64,000 bases of DNA, taken from contig NSJX01000025.1 of assembly GCA_002286715.1 (NCBI GenBank), forward strand, positions 286,372-350,371, written 5' to 3'. The stretch comes from Dentipellis sp. KUC8613. Taxonomy: Eukaryota > Basidiomycota > Agaricomycetes > Russulales > Hericiaceae. Made by a program: the position numbers and the translations under genes. Below, piece after piece: positions 37,920 to 49,969 of this stretch. Within the stretch, counting starts at the first letter, position 1, and the number at the start of each line of letters is the position of its first letter. Under the pieces are notes generated by a model. The model saw nothing but the letters and a program-made list of their open reading frames with translations. It searched no databases and was not told where the DNA came from.

Positions 37920-40582
37920 TCATGGCTCTATCACCAGGTCATCGTCACTGCTGTCCAAATAAACCATGCTGTTCGAGGGGTCCTTTGCTGGGCGATCGAG
38001 AGACTTGCCAAATGCTTCCTTCTCTTGTCTCTCCAGTTCGTCGTCATCACTCATGTCGGGGAACTCAAGCTCTTCGGAAGGCGCCTTCGGTATATCGGCA
38101 GAGCGTTTGACGGGTGCAGATACCGCGGAACGGCTCCTACCAGGTCTTGGGCCAAGCTCAATGTCTTTCACTGACCGCTTGGATGCCAACTCTCGAAGCT
38201 GGACACCACACCTACGCATTAGTCGATTGTTGAGAGATTCGTAGACTTATCACTGACCTTGTTCTGGATATCCGAGTCCTCCCGCCTCTGGCCCGGTTTT
38301 GCTGCTGGGTCAAAACCCAGCCGCTTGATCATCTCCGCAGAATACGTCTTTTGACTGGCTGACTGTGTAGTCTCTTCCGTGCATTGATTGGCCTCGCCAG
38401 CATCAGCCACTGTCGCCCCCGCCTTTGAATCTTGCTCCTTCTCTTTACCCTTGCCCTTCTCCTTCCTCTTTCTTGCATCCTTCGCCCGACTTCCCCCGCT
38501 CTTCTCTTTCTCCTTCTCCTTCATAAGCGCAGCGTACTCCCTCGCCTTCTCCACCGCCCTCATCCCCTCCTTGTCCCTCTCCAGCAGCCGCTTCAGTGCG
38601 CGGTCCGTATCCACCCCGTTCGCCTTGCGCTGGGCCCGTGCCTGCGCCTCGCGGCCCATGTTCTCACCAATAAACATCCCCCGCGCGGCGGACGAGCCGG
38701 ACACGACGTTTCCCGAGACAACGTACGTCGCACCGCCAGAGTCGGTCTGTATCGCGTCGCCTTCGGGCTTGAGGCCCCACTGCCGCCGCGGGTCGTACGC
38801 AGCCTTCTTTTTCGACGCGGCAGTATTCGACATTCCAGACGTCCTACATATACGCCAGGCGTCAGAGGATTGACAAAAGATGTTGGACACGATGCGTACC
38901 CGATAGAAAACTCTGCACGTCCCGACCGCCGGTGCTGGACTGCCTGCTGAATGTGGTACTCGCACACATCGCTCACGCGCTTGTCGCACCAGCTCCCGCA
39001 CCTCTTGCCGTCGCGCTTGACGGCCGTGCACATCCCCAGATCGCGCGCCTGCCCGATGATCGCCATCGCCGACGCCGACTCAGGGGTCAGGGCGAGGATA
39101 TTATTGGTCGGGTGCGGTGCGCCGGTCGATTTCTGTGGCGACACGCCACGATCAGCATCCGCATTCGGGATGATCGGGTGGAGAAAGGGACAAAACGCAC
39201 CGCCTGGAAAGGCTTCAGGATGCGCGGATTCAGCAGCGCAACGACCGTGCCCTCCCGCAGCTTCGCCATCGCCTCGAACGCACCGCGACTCCCGCCCTTA
39301 TAGATCTTCTCCTTGCTCCCATCATCTCTCTTCACCGTATCGAACGTGTCAGACTCGAACAGCAGCAGCGCCAAAAACGCATCACCGCGGATGACCGCCT
39401 TGCCACCGCTCGCCGACGTCTTCGAGCGCGCACCAAAGTCGATCAGCTTCAGGTTCACATACTTGCGCCCACCGCGCCTCGCGGGCGGCTTGTCCTTGTC
39501 CTTCCCTTTGCCCTTGCCCGCAGGCGCAAGCGGGTCCTCCATCTCGTCGTTCTCGTCGTCGTCGCGCTCCTCCGCGGGCCCGGTCGGAACGGGCGCCTGC
39601 GACGTGCGGATCGGGCCGCGCTCTGCGACGACGGCGATGGTGACCCAGTCCCCGGCGACGGGCACGTCGTAGCCCTGGTTGTTCGGGAGCAGCCGGATGG
39701 CGGAGTACAGCTTAGAGGGCGAGAGGAAGAAGCGCCCGCTCATGTATTCTTGGATGTCCTCGTGTGGGGTCGTGCGGGAGCTGCGATGTGAAGATTAATC
39801 AATTTAGATACTCTGGGGTTGGCTGGGAGAGTAGGCTTACGAGAGGTAGATGCCTGAGTGCGGTTCGAGCCTCTCAAAGAGGGGGTCATCGAAGGGCGCC
39901 TTGTGGTCGTATGGTCCAGGCTCCAGCTCCTCAATGAGGGCCAGCCTGTCATCGCGCGCCGCCGCGTGGACGACCGGCGGCGCTTCCATCGTGCTGCGTG
40001 GACCAGGATGCTGTCAATCGGGACACGACATTCCCCATATATGAAACAGCACCTACACAGGCTTAGCGGTGAACGATGTCGAGCGCTCCGGCTCTTCGAC
40101 TCTTTCGGATGGCCGGGGGCCACTGCTGAATTTTGAGAGGTTCGCGAGCACGTTGGACGGGGCTGGCTTCGGTGGCGCTGCTGCAGTTGCCCGCTGCGGT
40201 GCACTGGCCTTCAGGACGGGGCGTGGTGCAGAACCGGTGCCACTTCGTGCGCTAGGGTAGCGCGATCCATTTCCATTACTCGCGCTTGCATGGTGTCCTG
40301 TTCCATGCTCCGGACTCGTTCTGCGCTTCTCTACGTGGTGTGGATCGTCAGATCTGGCACACAGCGTCAGCATCAGCCGACTGACGCACTGGAAGGGGTA
40401 TCTGGCGCAAGAACTGCGGATTCCGAGCGTTTCCTCTTTGGAGAGGTGGGGGCGGCTGGGGGTACAGCGTCCGGGGTCTGTGTGCCAGAGTCTGTCAGTT
40501 GTGCCTGCAGCAGTGCAATTTGCCTCCGAATCTCGGCCTGCTTGCGCTCTTCATCGATCTGCCTACTAGATATCGACTCCAT
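37920..40582 (-). CDS. MCM10: DNA replication factor MCM10
   Basis: The start MESISSRQIDEERKQAEIRR opens an N-terminal coiled coil with KRKRSES basic motifs and a Pro/Ser-rich linker. The OB-fold core runs from PHEDIQEYMSGRFFLSPSKL through NNQGYDVPVAGDWVTIAVVA, AVIRGDAFLALLLFESDTFD and VVALLNPRILKPF. Next comes the Mcm10 zinc finger (ARDLGMCTAVKRDGKRCGSW then CDKRVSDVCEYHIQQAVQ). After a lysine-rich coiled region come KRLGFDPAAKPGQR and an acidic tail DSSDDDLVIEP. MCM10 binds the CMG helicase and DNA and is needed to start replication forks. Five or six introns; the glycine/lysine insert KGKGKDKDKPPARRGG interrupts the OB fold, as in other basidiomycetes. Confidence 0.93.
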
Positions 40583-41193
40583 CGTAAAGATAGAGGACCA
40601 GCTGCAGATGCGCGAGATGCAGGGCGTCTAGTGGTATGCTGTTGAATGCAACCGTAGACGCGTCGGCCGACCGGTGACAATGCACGAGCGCGTTATTTGC
40701 GCGTGTTTGAGGAAGACTCGGGTACTGCCGAGCACCGGCCGGGGGTCGTAAACTTGACTCCGCGACAGTGGCGCCCGGCCGGCGGCAAAATGCGTCGGCG
40801 GCGCACACCCAAAAGGGGAAGGTGCGGCCGGCGATGGACGCATCAGCGGGGACAGGCCAGGGCGCCCTGCACAGACCCGGACAAAGAGATCCTGAGCTGG
40901 GGCAGGTCCGACCCCGCCCCGCCAGCGTGGGACCCACGCGGGGAATCTGGGAGATGCGAGGCGTCGGTGGACGGGCCACAACTGCACGGCGGGCCTTGGA
41001 TTGCTCGTGTCTCCGCCGTGTCATGCCGGATCGTGCCGTGGTCCCCGTGCCACTGACCCTCGTTCTCGGGCTTCATTTGGTGTTTTATTATGGAACTTCA
41101 TAGAAACGCTGTGCCGCGACATCCTTCTCTCTTCCCGCCACTCACTTCTCGGTGCTCCCTCGCTTGCCTTTTATTTCCTCCCTCCCGCGCTAC
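40583..41193. promoter_or_regulatory. Divergent promoter region between MCM10 and the 41.2-kb gene
   Basis: 611 bases between oppositely directed start codons. GC-rich (40740-40990) then a C/T-rich leader at 41120-41190. No TATA box was recognised. Confidence 0.5.
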
Positions 41194-42327
41194 GATGTCC
41201 CTCTATCCCGTAGCGGATTTACAGACCCACGCGGGCGAGCTCGCGCAACGTCTTATTTCCTTGCGAGATTTTTCATCCGCTGCGCACGAGCTGCTCGCGA
41301 CAGTCCGCACGCTCGCCAGCGATTTAGTTAGACGACACACCAAAAAGGTGGGGCTCCCCTCCTCCACTCTACGCCGAATTTCACATAGGCTAAATTTTAC
41401 AAAACCATCGCATACATAGATTGTCACACTCGTGGAGGTAAAAATCGGTCGCAGGCCCTTTCGCCTGACGATCCCCATTTGCACTCCCGTTGAATTCCGC
41501 TGACACACCTCATAGATATCTCGCTTCACGCTCACGCGTGCCGGGATCAACCTGTACGAGTTCGCCTATTGCCGCCCTGAAATGCGCGAGTACAAATCTG
41601 TCTACTTTGACATCCTGAGGGCGCTCAGGGAGCGGCAGGCCGATATCGACCAGGACGCCGTAGAATGTACTAGACTTTTTCTTTCCCTTTCACCGCCATT
41701 AGGGCTTTACAGTGCTGACTCGCGCCCACGTCCACAGGTCGCTTCAGGCGATTACTAAATCCGCTCACTACGTTGCTCTTCATCAGGCGGAGTGACTCTG
41801 AGGGCGAATCGTCCTCCGGGGCCGCCTCGCCCGAGACGGGCACGCCACCGCCCTCAGCCCTCATCTATCACTCGAACGACGCACATCAGCGCACATCAGG
41901 CAGGCGCCTCCCGCCAGCGTCAAGCGCGCTCATGCCCCGTAAGCCGCCCTTCCTCCTCCCTTTCCGTCCCTCCTTGTTCTTGCTTTATTCTAAATCGACA
42001 TTTTTTAAATTTCTAGCACCGCCCCTCCTCCCGCACGAGTACAAAGCCGCGGCGCGCGGTCGTCCGCGACAGCGCCTCGACCGTCCTGCGGCGGAGGTTC
42101 GGCTGCTCGCGCGCACCCGCTCCCCGCGGCGGGAATCTGGCTGGCTTGCGGACGCAGACTCGGAGGATAATTCGGACAGCGATGCGGAGGACAATGACGA
42201 TGCGCCGATGGTCTACGTCCAGCGACCCTCACGCCCGCGCCAATTCGGCATCCTTTGTCGAGGCGCGAACGCGCGGGCGTATTCTGCGGGGCCGCATCAC
42301 CGATCGCGGCGTGCTGGTCGAGTATGA
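41194..42327 (+). CDS. Unidentified protein with an 18-base microexon
   Basis: Start MSLYPVADLQTHAGELAQRL. Exon 1 ends RRHTKK; an 18-base exon (41420-41437, coding IVTLVE) follows, then ISRFTLTRAGINLYEFAYCR and VYFDILRALRERQADIDQDA. A further intron leads to CRFRRLLNPLTTLLFIRRSD, a Ser/Pro-rich part and, after another intron, HEYKAAARGRPRQRLDRPAA and an acidic run ADSEDNSDSDAEDNDDAP. All joins keep frame. The end at 42327 is uncertain: after QRPSRPR another frame (RGRILRGRITDRGVLVEYEL) looks more protein-like and would extend the gene toward 42500. I recognise no family; the helical N-terminus and acidic C-terminus suggest a nuclear or scaffold protein, as a guess only. Confidence 0.55.
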
Positions 42328-44607
42328 ATTATGGGCGTACGTGTGGAATGGGGACGGGTGTGCGGGTAGATGGGTGTATTTGTACGACTCACGCTTCATG
42401 GGCCGCAGTCACTCCTTTCATTCTGGCTGTCGACCATCGACGTCGCTATGCCTTCCGGTGAGTTTCATTTCTCCTCGATGCCCGGATCGGCGTGGTGGTA
42501 GATGGCTGATCTGATGGTCCTGGGTTCTAGGTTTCAGTATGACACGGCGTGTGGGTTTCGATGTTCTATGTTCTAATGTTCTCTCATCTGTCTATGTTTG
42601 TACTTGCATCTCACTGTATCGAGTAATGTATCTGTTACCTGGACCGTCCGCCGGCATCTCACTCGCGTGATTTGCGATTTGCTAAATGCACCCGGTAAGC
42701 TTGTTCGCTGCGGCTAATCGTGAGGTTTGACGGCAACGATCTGCTGAATACCCACCATCGAATCTTGATGAGCACTCAGCAGATCCCTGCGGGCCCTCCC
42801 GCCTGCCATGATGTCACCAGTCATCCGCCATAGACGCTCGACGATATTATCGAGGGAACCAGCGGCCAGCGGCGCCCGGCGCCCGTCCTTCCCAATCCGC
42901 ACCCACATCCGTATCTGCAGCCAAGCGGCTCAGCGTGGGCTCCCGCGGTGATAGATGACAACGCCATCGGCGCACCTCGAACCGCGAACACCACTGCACC
43001 CGGCCCGCCGAAGCGTGGACTTGGACACATGTTCATATTCTCCTATCAGTACCTGGGACAGTTGTCTTTGGTGAAGCGGGGCTGGAGACAATGGTATTTA
43101 GGTGGCAGCCCGAGCGGTGCGCCGCATTGTTCCCGTATGGTATCTATATGATTGTGAATGTGAGCTTGGTTTCTAAGATTAGAACTCGACTGGTATATAC
43201 CGAGACCTGGGCAGACAAGTTTTGACGGTCGTGTTCGGTAACAATCTTCGTAGGAAATAATACCCTTTGTTAGCAGACTCATTACCGTGCGGTTTGGCGA
43301 AGACCTACCTCGAACGCGGTGGGGTAGGCGAGAACGACCGAATTCTCGTACGCAGCCGGTCAACGACACTGGCACCCCAGAAACGATTGGCAAACCTCCT
43401 GGAAGTCGGTCTTTCTCGCACGCGTGTGGGACATTTGTTTACGACACCTGGGTGTTCACATTTATATGAATCAAGCGACAAGCGACTGAGCCTGCTGTTT
43501 TTAATAAACCCACGCTTGTGTCATTCAGTAAAACACTCCGTCTCGACCTTCGAGCCGTACGCGTGTAGCTCATAGCCGTAATATCATGCGCCTTTTATTT
43601 CGGCTATTCCTGCTAGTCGTGAGTTCTGGCAAATCGTAAAGGTCCAAAGTCATAGGTGATTCACTCACGGACGGTGTCAAACAGGCTCCTGTAGCACGTG
43701 CCCGCAATAAGGCATAAAATCGACGGGTTTTCCGAGAGCTGGGACAAAATACCCCGTACCCGCCTTTGTCCCAAGGCTTTGCACAAGGACGACAAATACA
43801 CTCGAAAGTATCAATTCACCGGGGTGGGGCGAACTAATTGTTCCCTGTTTCGGCCCCCCTATGTTAATTATTGACGTGCTCTATAATAAAGGTTAACGTC
43901 AACTCAAAAAGTGAGTACGCCGGAAGTAGTTGCACGTGCTTTATATCCGTCTTGGTGGAAGAATATTTTTGGATGGGGGTCGCGGTGGACCTTAGAAACA
44001 AGCTGGTAACCCATTTATATCCCATGCGTTGCTCCTGATATATCCGCTGGATTTATGGCCGGGTGAGTGCAAGACAGGATTGAAGGATTGGGCTCGGAAG
44101 GTAGAAAGTGCAATCACATCACGCAGTGTCAGCGTGAACATCTGCGTAGATATCACAGAAGATAAGCACCTCATGCAGTACAAGAATAATTGAACATGTA
44201 AGTCACCTGGCGCCGCTTTTCAAGGGCTTGTGTCAAAGCCTGAGCTACTGTGTAGGTGTTGTTTGCTGGCATCCGGCTTCAAAAGTGGCCCGTGAAATAG
44301 CTAGAGGACAGGTCAAGAGCGTAAAAAAAGCACACTATCAGCCAATAGCTGTAAGTGAGGTGAAGTCAATGCCTCGCTCCATTTTTGGGACAATAACTAT
44401 AATATTTGAGATATTGGGCAGGAAGGGGTCGAAGGACGGAGTCGAAGCGATGACAGAAGAGATACGAGATTGAAACTCCGATCGCGCGCAAAACTTGAGT
44501 CAAGTCAGTCTCGCAAGCGCCCACCGCCTAGCTGCTCGCCGTACCCTTGCCCCTCCCCCGTCCCGCGCGACCCTCCGACGCCCTATCCTCATCAAAACCT
44601 GCCCAGC
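42328..44607. other. Long intergenic region
   Basis: About 2.3 kb with only short unsupported frames. The part at 43580-44440 is AT-rich and includes runs such as CTATAATAAAGG (43880). It ends in the eIF2-gamma promoter. No transposon ends, tRNA or repeat were recognised. Confidence 0.45.
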
Positions 44608-46385
44608 ATGGCCGGCGATGAAACCCTGCAGAAAAACCACGAAGAATCCAACTCCGACGAGGAGGAGGAAGCCGACGCCGTCCCGAAGATCGAAGTCGAT
44701 GTCTCCAAATTGACGCCTCTATCACCTGAGGTGATTTCAAAACAGGTGAGCGCAATCTCGCTCCGATTCCAGTGTTCGCGCGTTCTCATGCCGCTTTGCA
44801 GGCGACGATAAACCTCGGTACGCTGCGCTGCGCGCCGGCTTCTGGGTCCGGGGGCTCACGTTTTCGTATTGCTTGCAGGCACGATCGGACATGTCGCCCA
44901 CGGAAAATCGACAGTCGTGAAGGCCATTTCAGGTGTGCAGACGGTCCGGTTTAAGAACGAGTTGGTGCGGAACATCACGATTAAGCTGGGGTACGCGAAT
45001 GCCAAGGTAAGCACCGCCCTGCACGGCGCACGACGTGCTGCTGAAGTTTGCGCGTTCAGATCTACAAGTGCGAGAACGAAGCCTGCCCGCGACCGGGATG
45101 CTACCGCTCATATCGTTCGGACAAGGAGGACAACCCTCCCTGCGAGAGACCTGGATGCGGCCACCGAATGAAGCTCATCCGACATGTCTCCTTCGTCGAC
45201 TGTCCCGGTCACGATATTCTGATGGCCACGATGTTGAACGGTGCCGCAGTCATGGACGCCGCACTTCTTCTCATTGCCGCGAACGAAACTTGCCCCCAGC
45301 CGCAGACGTCCGAGCATCTTGCTGCAGTCGAGATTATGAAGCTGGAACACCTTATTATCCTGCAGAACAAGGTCGATCTCATCAAAGAGGCCCAGGCGCT
45401 GGAGCACCAAAAGAGTATCGTCGCCTTTGTCAAGGGTGAGTCATCGGCGTCCTCAGACGTACAGAACCCATGCTAACGTGACGTCCGACCCCTCTACGCA
45501 GGTACCGTCGCCGAGTCGTCACCCATTGTCCCAATATCCGCCCAGCTGAAATACAACATCGACGCGGTCAACGAGTACATCGTGAAGCGCATACCGATAC
45601 CCGTCCGCGACTTCACCTCGGACCCCCGCCTCATCGTCATCCGTTCCTTCGACGTCAACAAGCCCGGTGCCGAGGTTGACGAGCTAAAGGGCGGCGTCGC
45701 CGGCGGCTCCATCCTCACAGGCGTGCTGCGTCTCGGCCAGGAGGTCGAGATCCGCCCGGGCATCGTCACGAAGGACAGCACCGGCCGCAACCGCTGCAAG
45801 CCCATCTTCAGCAAAATCGTGTCGCTGCACGCCGAGAGCAACCACCTGCAGTTCGCAGTCCCTGGCGGTCTCATCGGTGTCGGCACAAAAATTGACCCCA
45901 CGCTGTGCCGTGCGGATCGTCTTGTCGGTCAGGTGCTCGGCGCCGTGGGGAAGCTGCCCCAGATTTACACTGGTGAGCCGTTTCTCTTGATGAACGAGGT
46001 GCGGCCATTCCCGTTCTAACGTATTCTGTAGAACTTGAAATCAGTCTGTTCTTGCTCCGCCGACTACTCGGTGTCAAGACGGAAGACAAGAAGCAAACGA
46101 AGGTGACCAAACTTGTGAAGAACGAGCTGCTGCTCATCAACATCGGCTCCACCTCGACGGGTGGCCGTGTTCTCAGCGTGAAGGCTGACCTGGCGAAGAT
46201 CCAGTTGACTTCCCCAGCGTGTACGGAGGTTGGCGAGAAGGTTGCACTGTCTCGTCGTATTGAGAAGCATTGGCGGTTGGTCGGTAAGTAGTCTTTGTGT
46301 CCCCTTCCTCCTGTGATAGAGAGCTCACGTATGTTTGACAGGGTGGGGAAGTGTACAGCGCGGCACCGTGTTAGAGGTAGATTGA
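44608..46385 (+). CDS. GCD11: Translation initiation factor 2, gamma subunit (eIF2-gamma)
   Basis: An acidic N-terminus ([20 protein letters not shown]) precedes the GTPase domain. G1 is [19 protein letters not shown] (the glycine codon is split by an intron), G3 is DCPGH in [20 protein letters not shown], and G4 is [16 protein letters not shown]. The zinc-binding insert [20 protein letters not shown] plus CERPGC is typical of this subunit. Domains II and III follow ([40 protein letters not shown], then [20 protein letters not shown]), ending [11 protein letters not shown]. It carries Met-tRNAi to the small ribosomal subunit. Six exons; all key residues are present. The symbol follows the yeast name. 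Confidence 0.96.
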
Positions 46386-46552
46386 TGTGTCAAGTAGTAT
46401 CGATTGTTTGTATTTCAGCCACCAGTCACCACACTCAATGGGATGTTGTATTACACGCTGCAATGTTTTGATGGGGATGCAAGAAATTATGCTCGAGATC
46501 CAAAAAAGCACTAGTCTACAGATGATAACACGATGCTACATGGTTGAAAATC

Positions 46553-48276
46553 TCATGCCCCAAGACGTGGTCGACGCTCCGACGGCTCAACGAGATCCAA
46601 TTCCCTCGGGTCGATGCCAGAGAACGACCTGCTCTTCACATGTCGGCTCTCGAGCTCCTGCTTCGCCAGCCAGAGATGAAGCAGCCGCAAGCAGTCCTTT
46701 GTCTGTCCGCAAACAAGTCAGTTCCATCCCTTCACCAAAAAATCCAAACCATAACGGTATACGCACCACAATGAACAGTCCCAACCCCAGCGCATTCCGC
46801 CACCAAATCGGATCGCTCTCCAACCACAGCCTACTCCCCATCCACGATCTCTGCAATATCAGACTAAGCCGTTCAAACGAGCTCTTACGATCCCACTCCG
46901 CAGCGTCGACCAGGCGCCCGCTCCAGAGGGGCACAGACGCCTTCTCCTTGCGCACAGCGAGTATGCGCGCGAGGATGGACGAGTGCGCGGACAGGCGCAG
47001 GAGGAGCGAGCCCATGAGGCGCGACACCGTCGGCAGGATCAGCGCGCCGCCGATGATGCGGCCCATCGAGCCGCCGGAGAGGCGGATCGTGCGCTCCGCC
47101 GCGATGCCCGCGTCCTCGTTCGGGTCGTTGAGCAGGTCGACCGCGGGCGGTTGCTCGCGCCTGCCCTGGCCCTGCGCGTCGCCCTCCTGCGCATCCCCCG
47201 CCCCCTGCGCACGCTCCGCCCCCTGCCCCTGCCGCGCATCGGCGTTGTCGCCCATGCGGATGCGCAGGAAGCCCTCGCCGTCCTCGTTGACCGTCCACAG
47301 GCGCGGCGTTGGCATGTCCTTGTTCGTGTTCATGACCCAGCGCGTGACGCGGCGGCGGCCGACCTGGTAGAGCGTGCGCACGAACGGGAACAGCGCGCAC
47401 ACGAGCCCGGGCGAGGGCGGCCACCACGCGACCTTGCTCGCCCACTGGCTCGAGCCGGCCGCGCCGCCCGTGAGGCGCGTGAAGAGGCTCTGCGTCTGGC
47501 TCCCGCCCGAGACGGGCCCCGCGAACGGCCAGCCCGAGAGCAGCGGGACGAGCGGCGAGATGCTCACGATGAAGGGCGTGCGCGCCCCGATGAGGCTGAG
47601 CGGGATGAGCGGCAGGTTCAGGAAGGCGTACCACGGCCACTTGGCGGGGTCGTCGGTGAGGATCTGATCATAGAGGTCCTTGCCGATGAATTCTTGCATC
47701 GCGAAGGCGCCGTAGGACGTGCAGAGGGCGTACATGCCTAGAATACAGACATGTCAGAGGCGACTGCGGATACAGCTGAGGCTACTCAAGAAGCGGGGAC
47801 ATACCGGCGCCGAACGACATCACAACAATGCCAGCTATGGATACCGTGATGATCTTCCCGACGCGTGCCAGCGAGCGATTCCACACGTTCATGAGCCGGA
47901 GCGTAAGCGGGTTCTTGCTCTCCAGCTCGTATTTCGCGCCGCATTGCGGGCATTTGAGCGCATTCGCGGCACGGTCTGGGTTCTGTTGCGCAGCAATGAT
48001 CCACTGGAGGAGACATGATTCGTGCGCTACTAGGGTGCAGCTGCAGGGGTGTGTCCATGGTCGTGGAGGGTCGTCGGGTTCTGTGTGCGTTTAACGAACT
48101 ACGTCATACGTGAGGGCTTCGAGTATTACTGACTGTCGAAGGGCTCCTCTTCACGGCAGATATAGCACAGTTTGACCTAGAAGTAACGACAGCTCATGCA
48201 GTGTATTCGCGGTAAAGGTGTTGATGGAGCCATACCCGAAGGTCGTTCACTGTTGGAACCCAGTTGGGGTTAGCCA
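46553..48276 (-). CDS. RING-CH (MARCH-type) membrane E3 ubiquitin ligase
   Basis: Exon 1 codes MANPNWVPTVNDLR. The RING-CH domain follows over three exons: KLCYICREEEPFD, then WTHPCSCTLVAHESCLLQWI and CPQCGAKYELE, with the C4HC3 ligand order. Hydrophobic segments follow around IITVSIAGIVVMSFGAGMYA, WPWYAFLNLPLIPLSLIGAR and RIIGGALILPTVSRLMGSLL. A linker rich in Gln, Gly and Ala lies between them. The last exon ends VEPSERRPRLGA. Proteins of this layout (MARCH5 and its fungal relatives) sit in organelle membranes and ubiquitinate membrane proteins. About 480 residues. The exact fungal orthologue is not established; the domain call is firm. Confidence 0.87.
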
Positions 48277-48706
48277 TTGAGTCTGCGAAGCGAGAAAAAG
48301 ACAAGTTGAAAGGGAATGTTGGTTTCCGTCTGGCACTGAAAGAGACTGGTGGGAAGCGAATTGTTGGTGTACGAGGGAAGGAAAGGGAAGTTTCAGGTGA
48401 AAGTGGTAGTGGCAGCTACTAAGGTAGTAATGACCGGCTGGGCACGCGCCGCGCGTGTACACTGTAATCACAGAACATGAATGAACCCAATTTCTGCAGT
48501 CAGATCCAGCGTCCACAGCGTCAAATAGCAGAACCATATGTAGTCTGGATTAAATAACAGTATGCACATTGACAGGACTACATAGCAGCCATAACAACAA
48601 AGTCATGATAACGACGGACAAACATTGGAAGCATAGCTCCGAAATTATAATAAACTTTTGACAGCAGTCTACGAAGCATAATCGGAAACGAACAGAAGGT
48701 GCATGC
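48277..48706. other. RING-CH promoter / SR gene 3' region
   Basis: 430 bases between two same-strand genes, AT-rich at 48540-48700. No supported gene. Confidence 0.5.
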
Positions 48707-49716
48707 TTAATGGTCGTCAGAAGGCGAGCGAGCCTTCTCTTCGTCCTTTTTGACTTCCTCAGCAGCAGCAGCAGGCGGCGGTGTTTTAGCCTTGTCCTCC
48801 TCCTTTGACTTCTTCTCCGGAGTAGGGCTCCGCTTCCTGCGGTCAGGGCTCCTACTACGCCTCCTCTCGCGCTTGCGATCCTCATCGCGGTCATCACCAC
48901 GGTCCCTGTCCCGATCACTGCGACGCCGGGGGCTACGAGAGCGGTCACGGTCGCCCCTGCGGTGAGGAGGCGAGCGCCTGTCCCGATCATAGCGCCAAAC
49001 CGACGACGGAGGATTCTTCGCCCACTATTCACGGGATCAATACGAATACATCACTAGCGCGTATACGCCTAATCCTCACCTGAATGCTCAAACGTGACCC
49101 TTCAAAATGCCTCCCGTGCCTAAAAAGAGTAAGTCGGCAGCGTCCAAGGACACAGATCATGGCCACGCACATATCATAGTAAGCATCCTCCGCGTCCCTG
49201 TTGCTGCGAAACTCGACGAAGGCGTAACTGCGAGGTGATCGAGGAGGAGGCATGTTGAGCGAGCGTTCGAACGGCGACGGGTACGGAGAAGCGGAGCATC
49301 GAAGGATTGCGGAAAGCGCGATCGAATCGACGACGACGGTGTTCTCGAGCGAGCGAGCGTACGAAACGGAAAGGGACGGTAAAAGCCCGTGTGGGGGCGA
49401 ACGGGTAGGCAATGATTCGTGCGCAGTATCTCGTCCTCGACGTCACATTGAAACTCGACAGGTCGCTCTCGGCTCGGCACTAAAGCAAAAAACCACGGCG
49501 GAGGGTAAGAAGAGGGGACACCTACGGGTTGGAGTGTGCGTGTGGGTTGCGAGGCGCGGGGACGTCGCACCTGACAAGAGGGCCATACCTGAGGTCGGAG
49601 AGTCAGTAAAGACGCGTGGTATTGGAGGCGTGTCACACGGACCGTTCAAACTCGTACGCGAGATCGCGAGCGCGTGTCGCGGGGTGAAAGCCGCTGACAA
49701 AAAGAATGCGGGGCAT
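48707..49716 (-). CDS. SR-type splicing factor (RRM plus RS domain)
   Basis: Exons 49716-49643 and 49588-49526, then exons from 49227 down, rebuild MPRILFVSGFHPATRARDLA, then YEFERYGPLVRCDVPAPRN and YAFVEFRSNRDAEDAYYDMH followed by GRHFEGSRLSIQWAKNPPSS. This is a complete RRM with RNP2 (ILFVSGF) and RNP1 (NPYAFVEF). An Arg-Ser/Arg-Asp-rich tail follows (SPPHRRGDRDRSRSPRRRSD and on), ending KARSPSDDH. Such proteins bind exonic enhancers and help splice-site choice in the nucleus. A start at the in-frame ATG beginning MPPPRSPRS (about 49253) would lose the first half of the RRM, so the upstream ATG at 49716 is preferred. The gene is divergent from the PPR gene. Confidence 0.85.
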
Positions 49717-49969
49717 CGCTTTGAGGGAGGTCTGCTATCAGTAGGAGGAGAACAGGAGGAGGACACGGTGCAGCAGACCGCCGTCCCAAATATCGCTCCG
49801 CTCTGTTGACGTCTGTTTGTGGTGGCGAGCGAGCACGTCTCCGTCACAGGCGCGTCCTCCATCCTTTCCTCCACCACCTGCTCCAGACTTCTCCTCGACA
49901 GGCATGCTCTTTTTCGCGTTCTTGATGCTATGTTTCTAACATTTTCCGACGTACAGATGCCCCTGTCGC
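49717..49969. promoter_or_regulatory. Divergent promoter between SR factor and PPR gene
   Basis: 253 bases between the two start codons. It is the only space for both promoters. A C/T-rich stretch (49850-49950) precedes the PPR start. Confidence 0.5.

Noticed and set aside
46983..47741. Open frame of 252 codons on the plus strand
   Set aside because: Antisense to the RING-CH ligase; very high Arg/Glu/Ala content and no recognisable domain.
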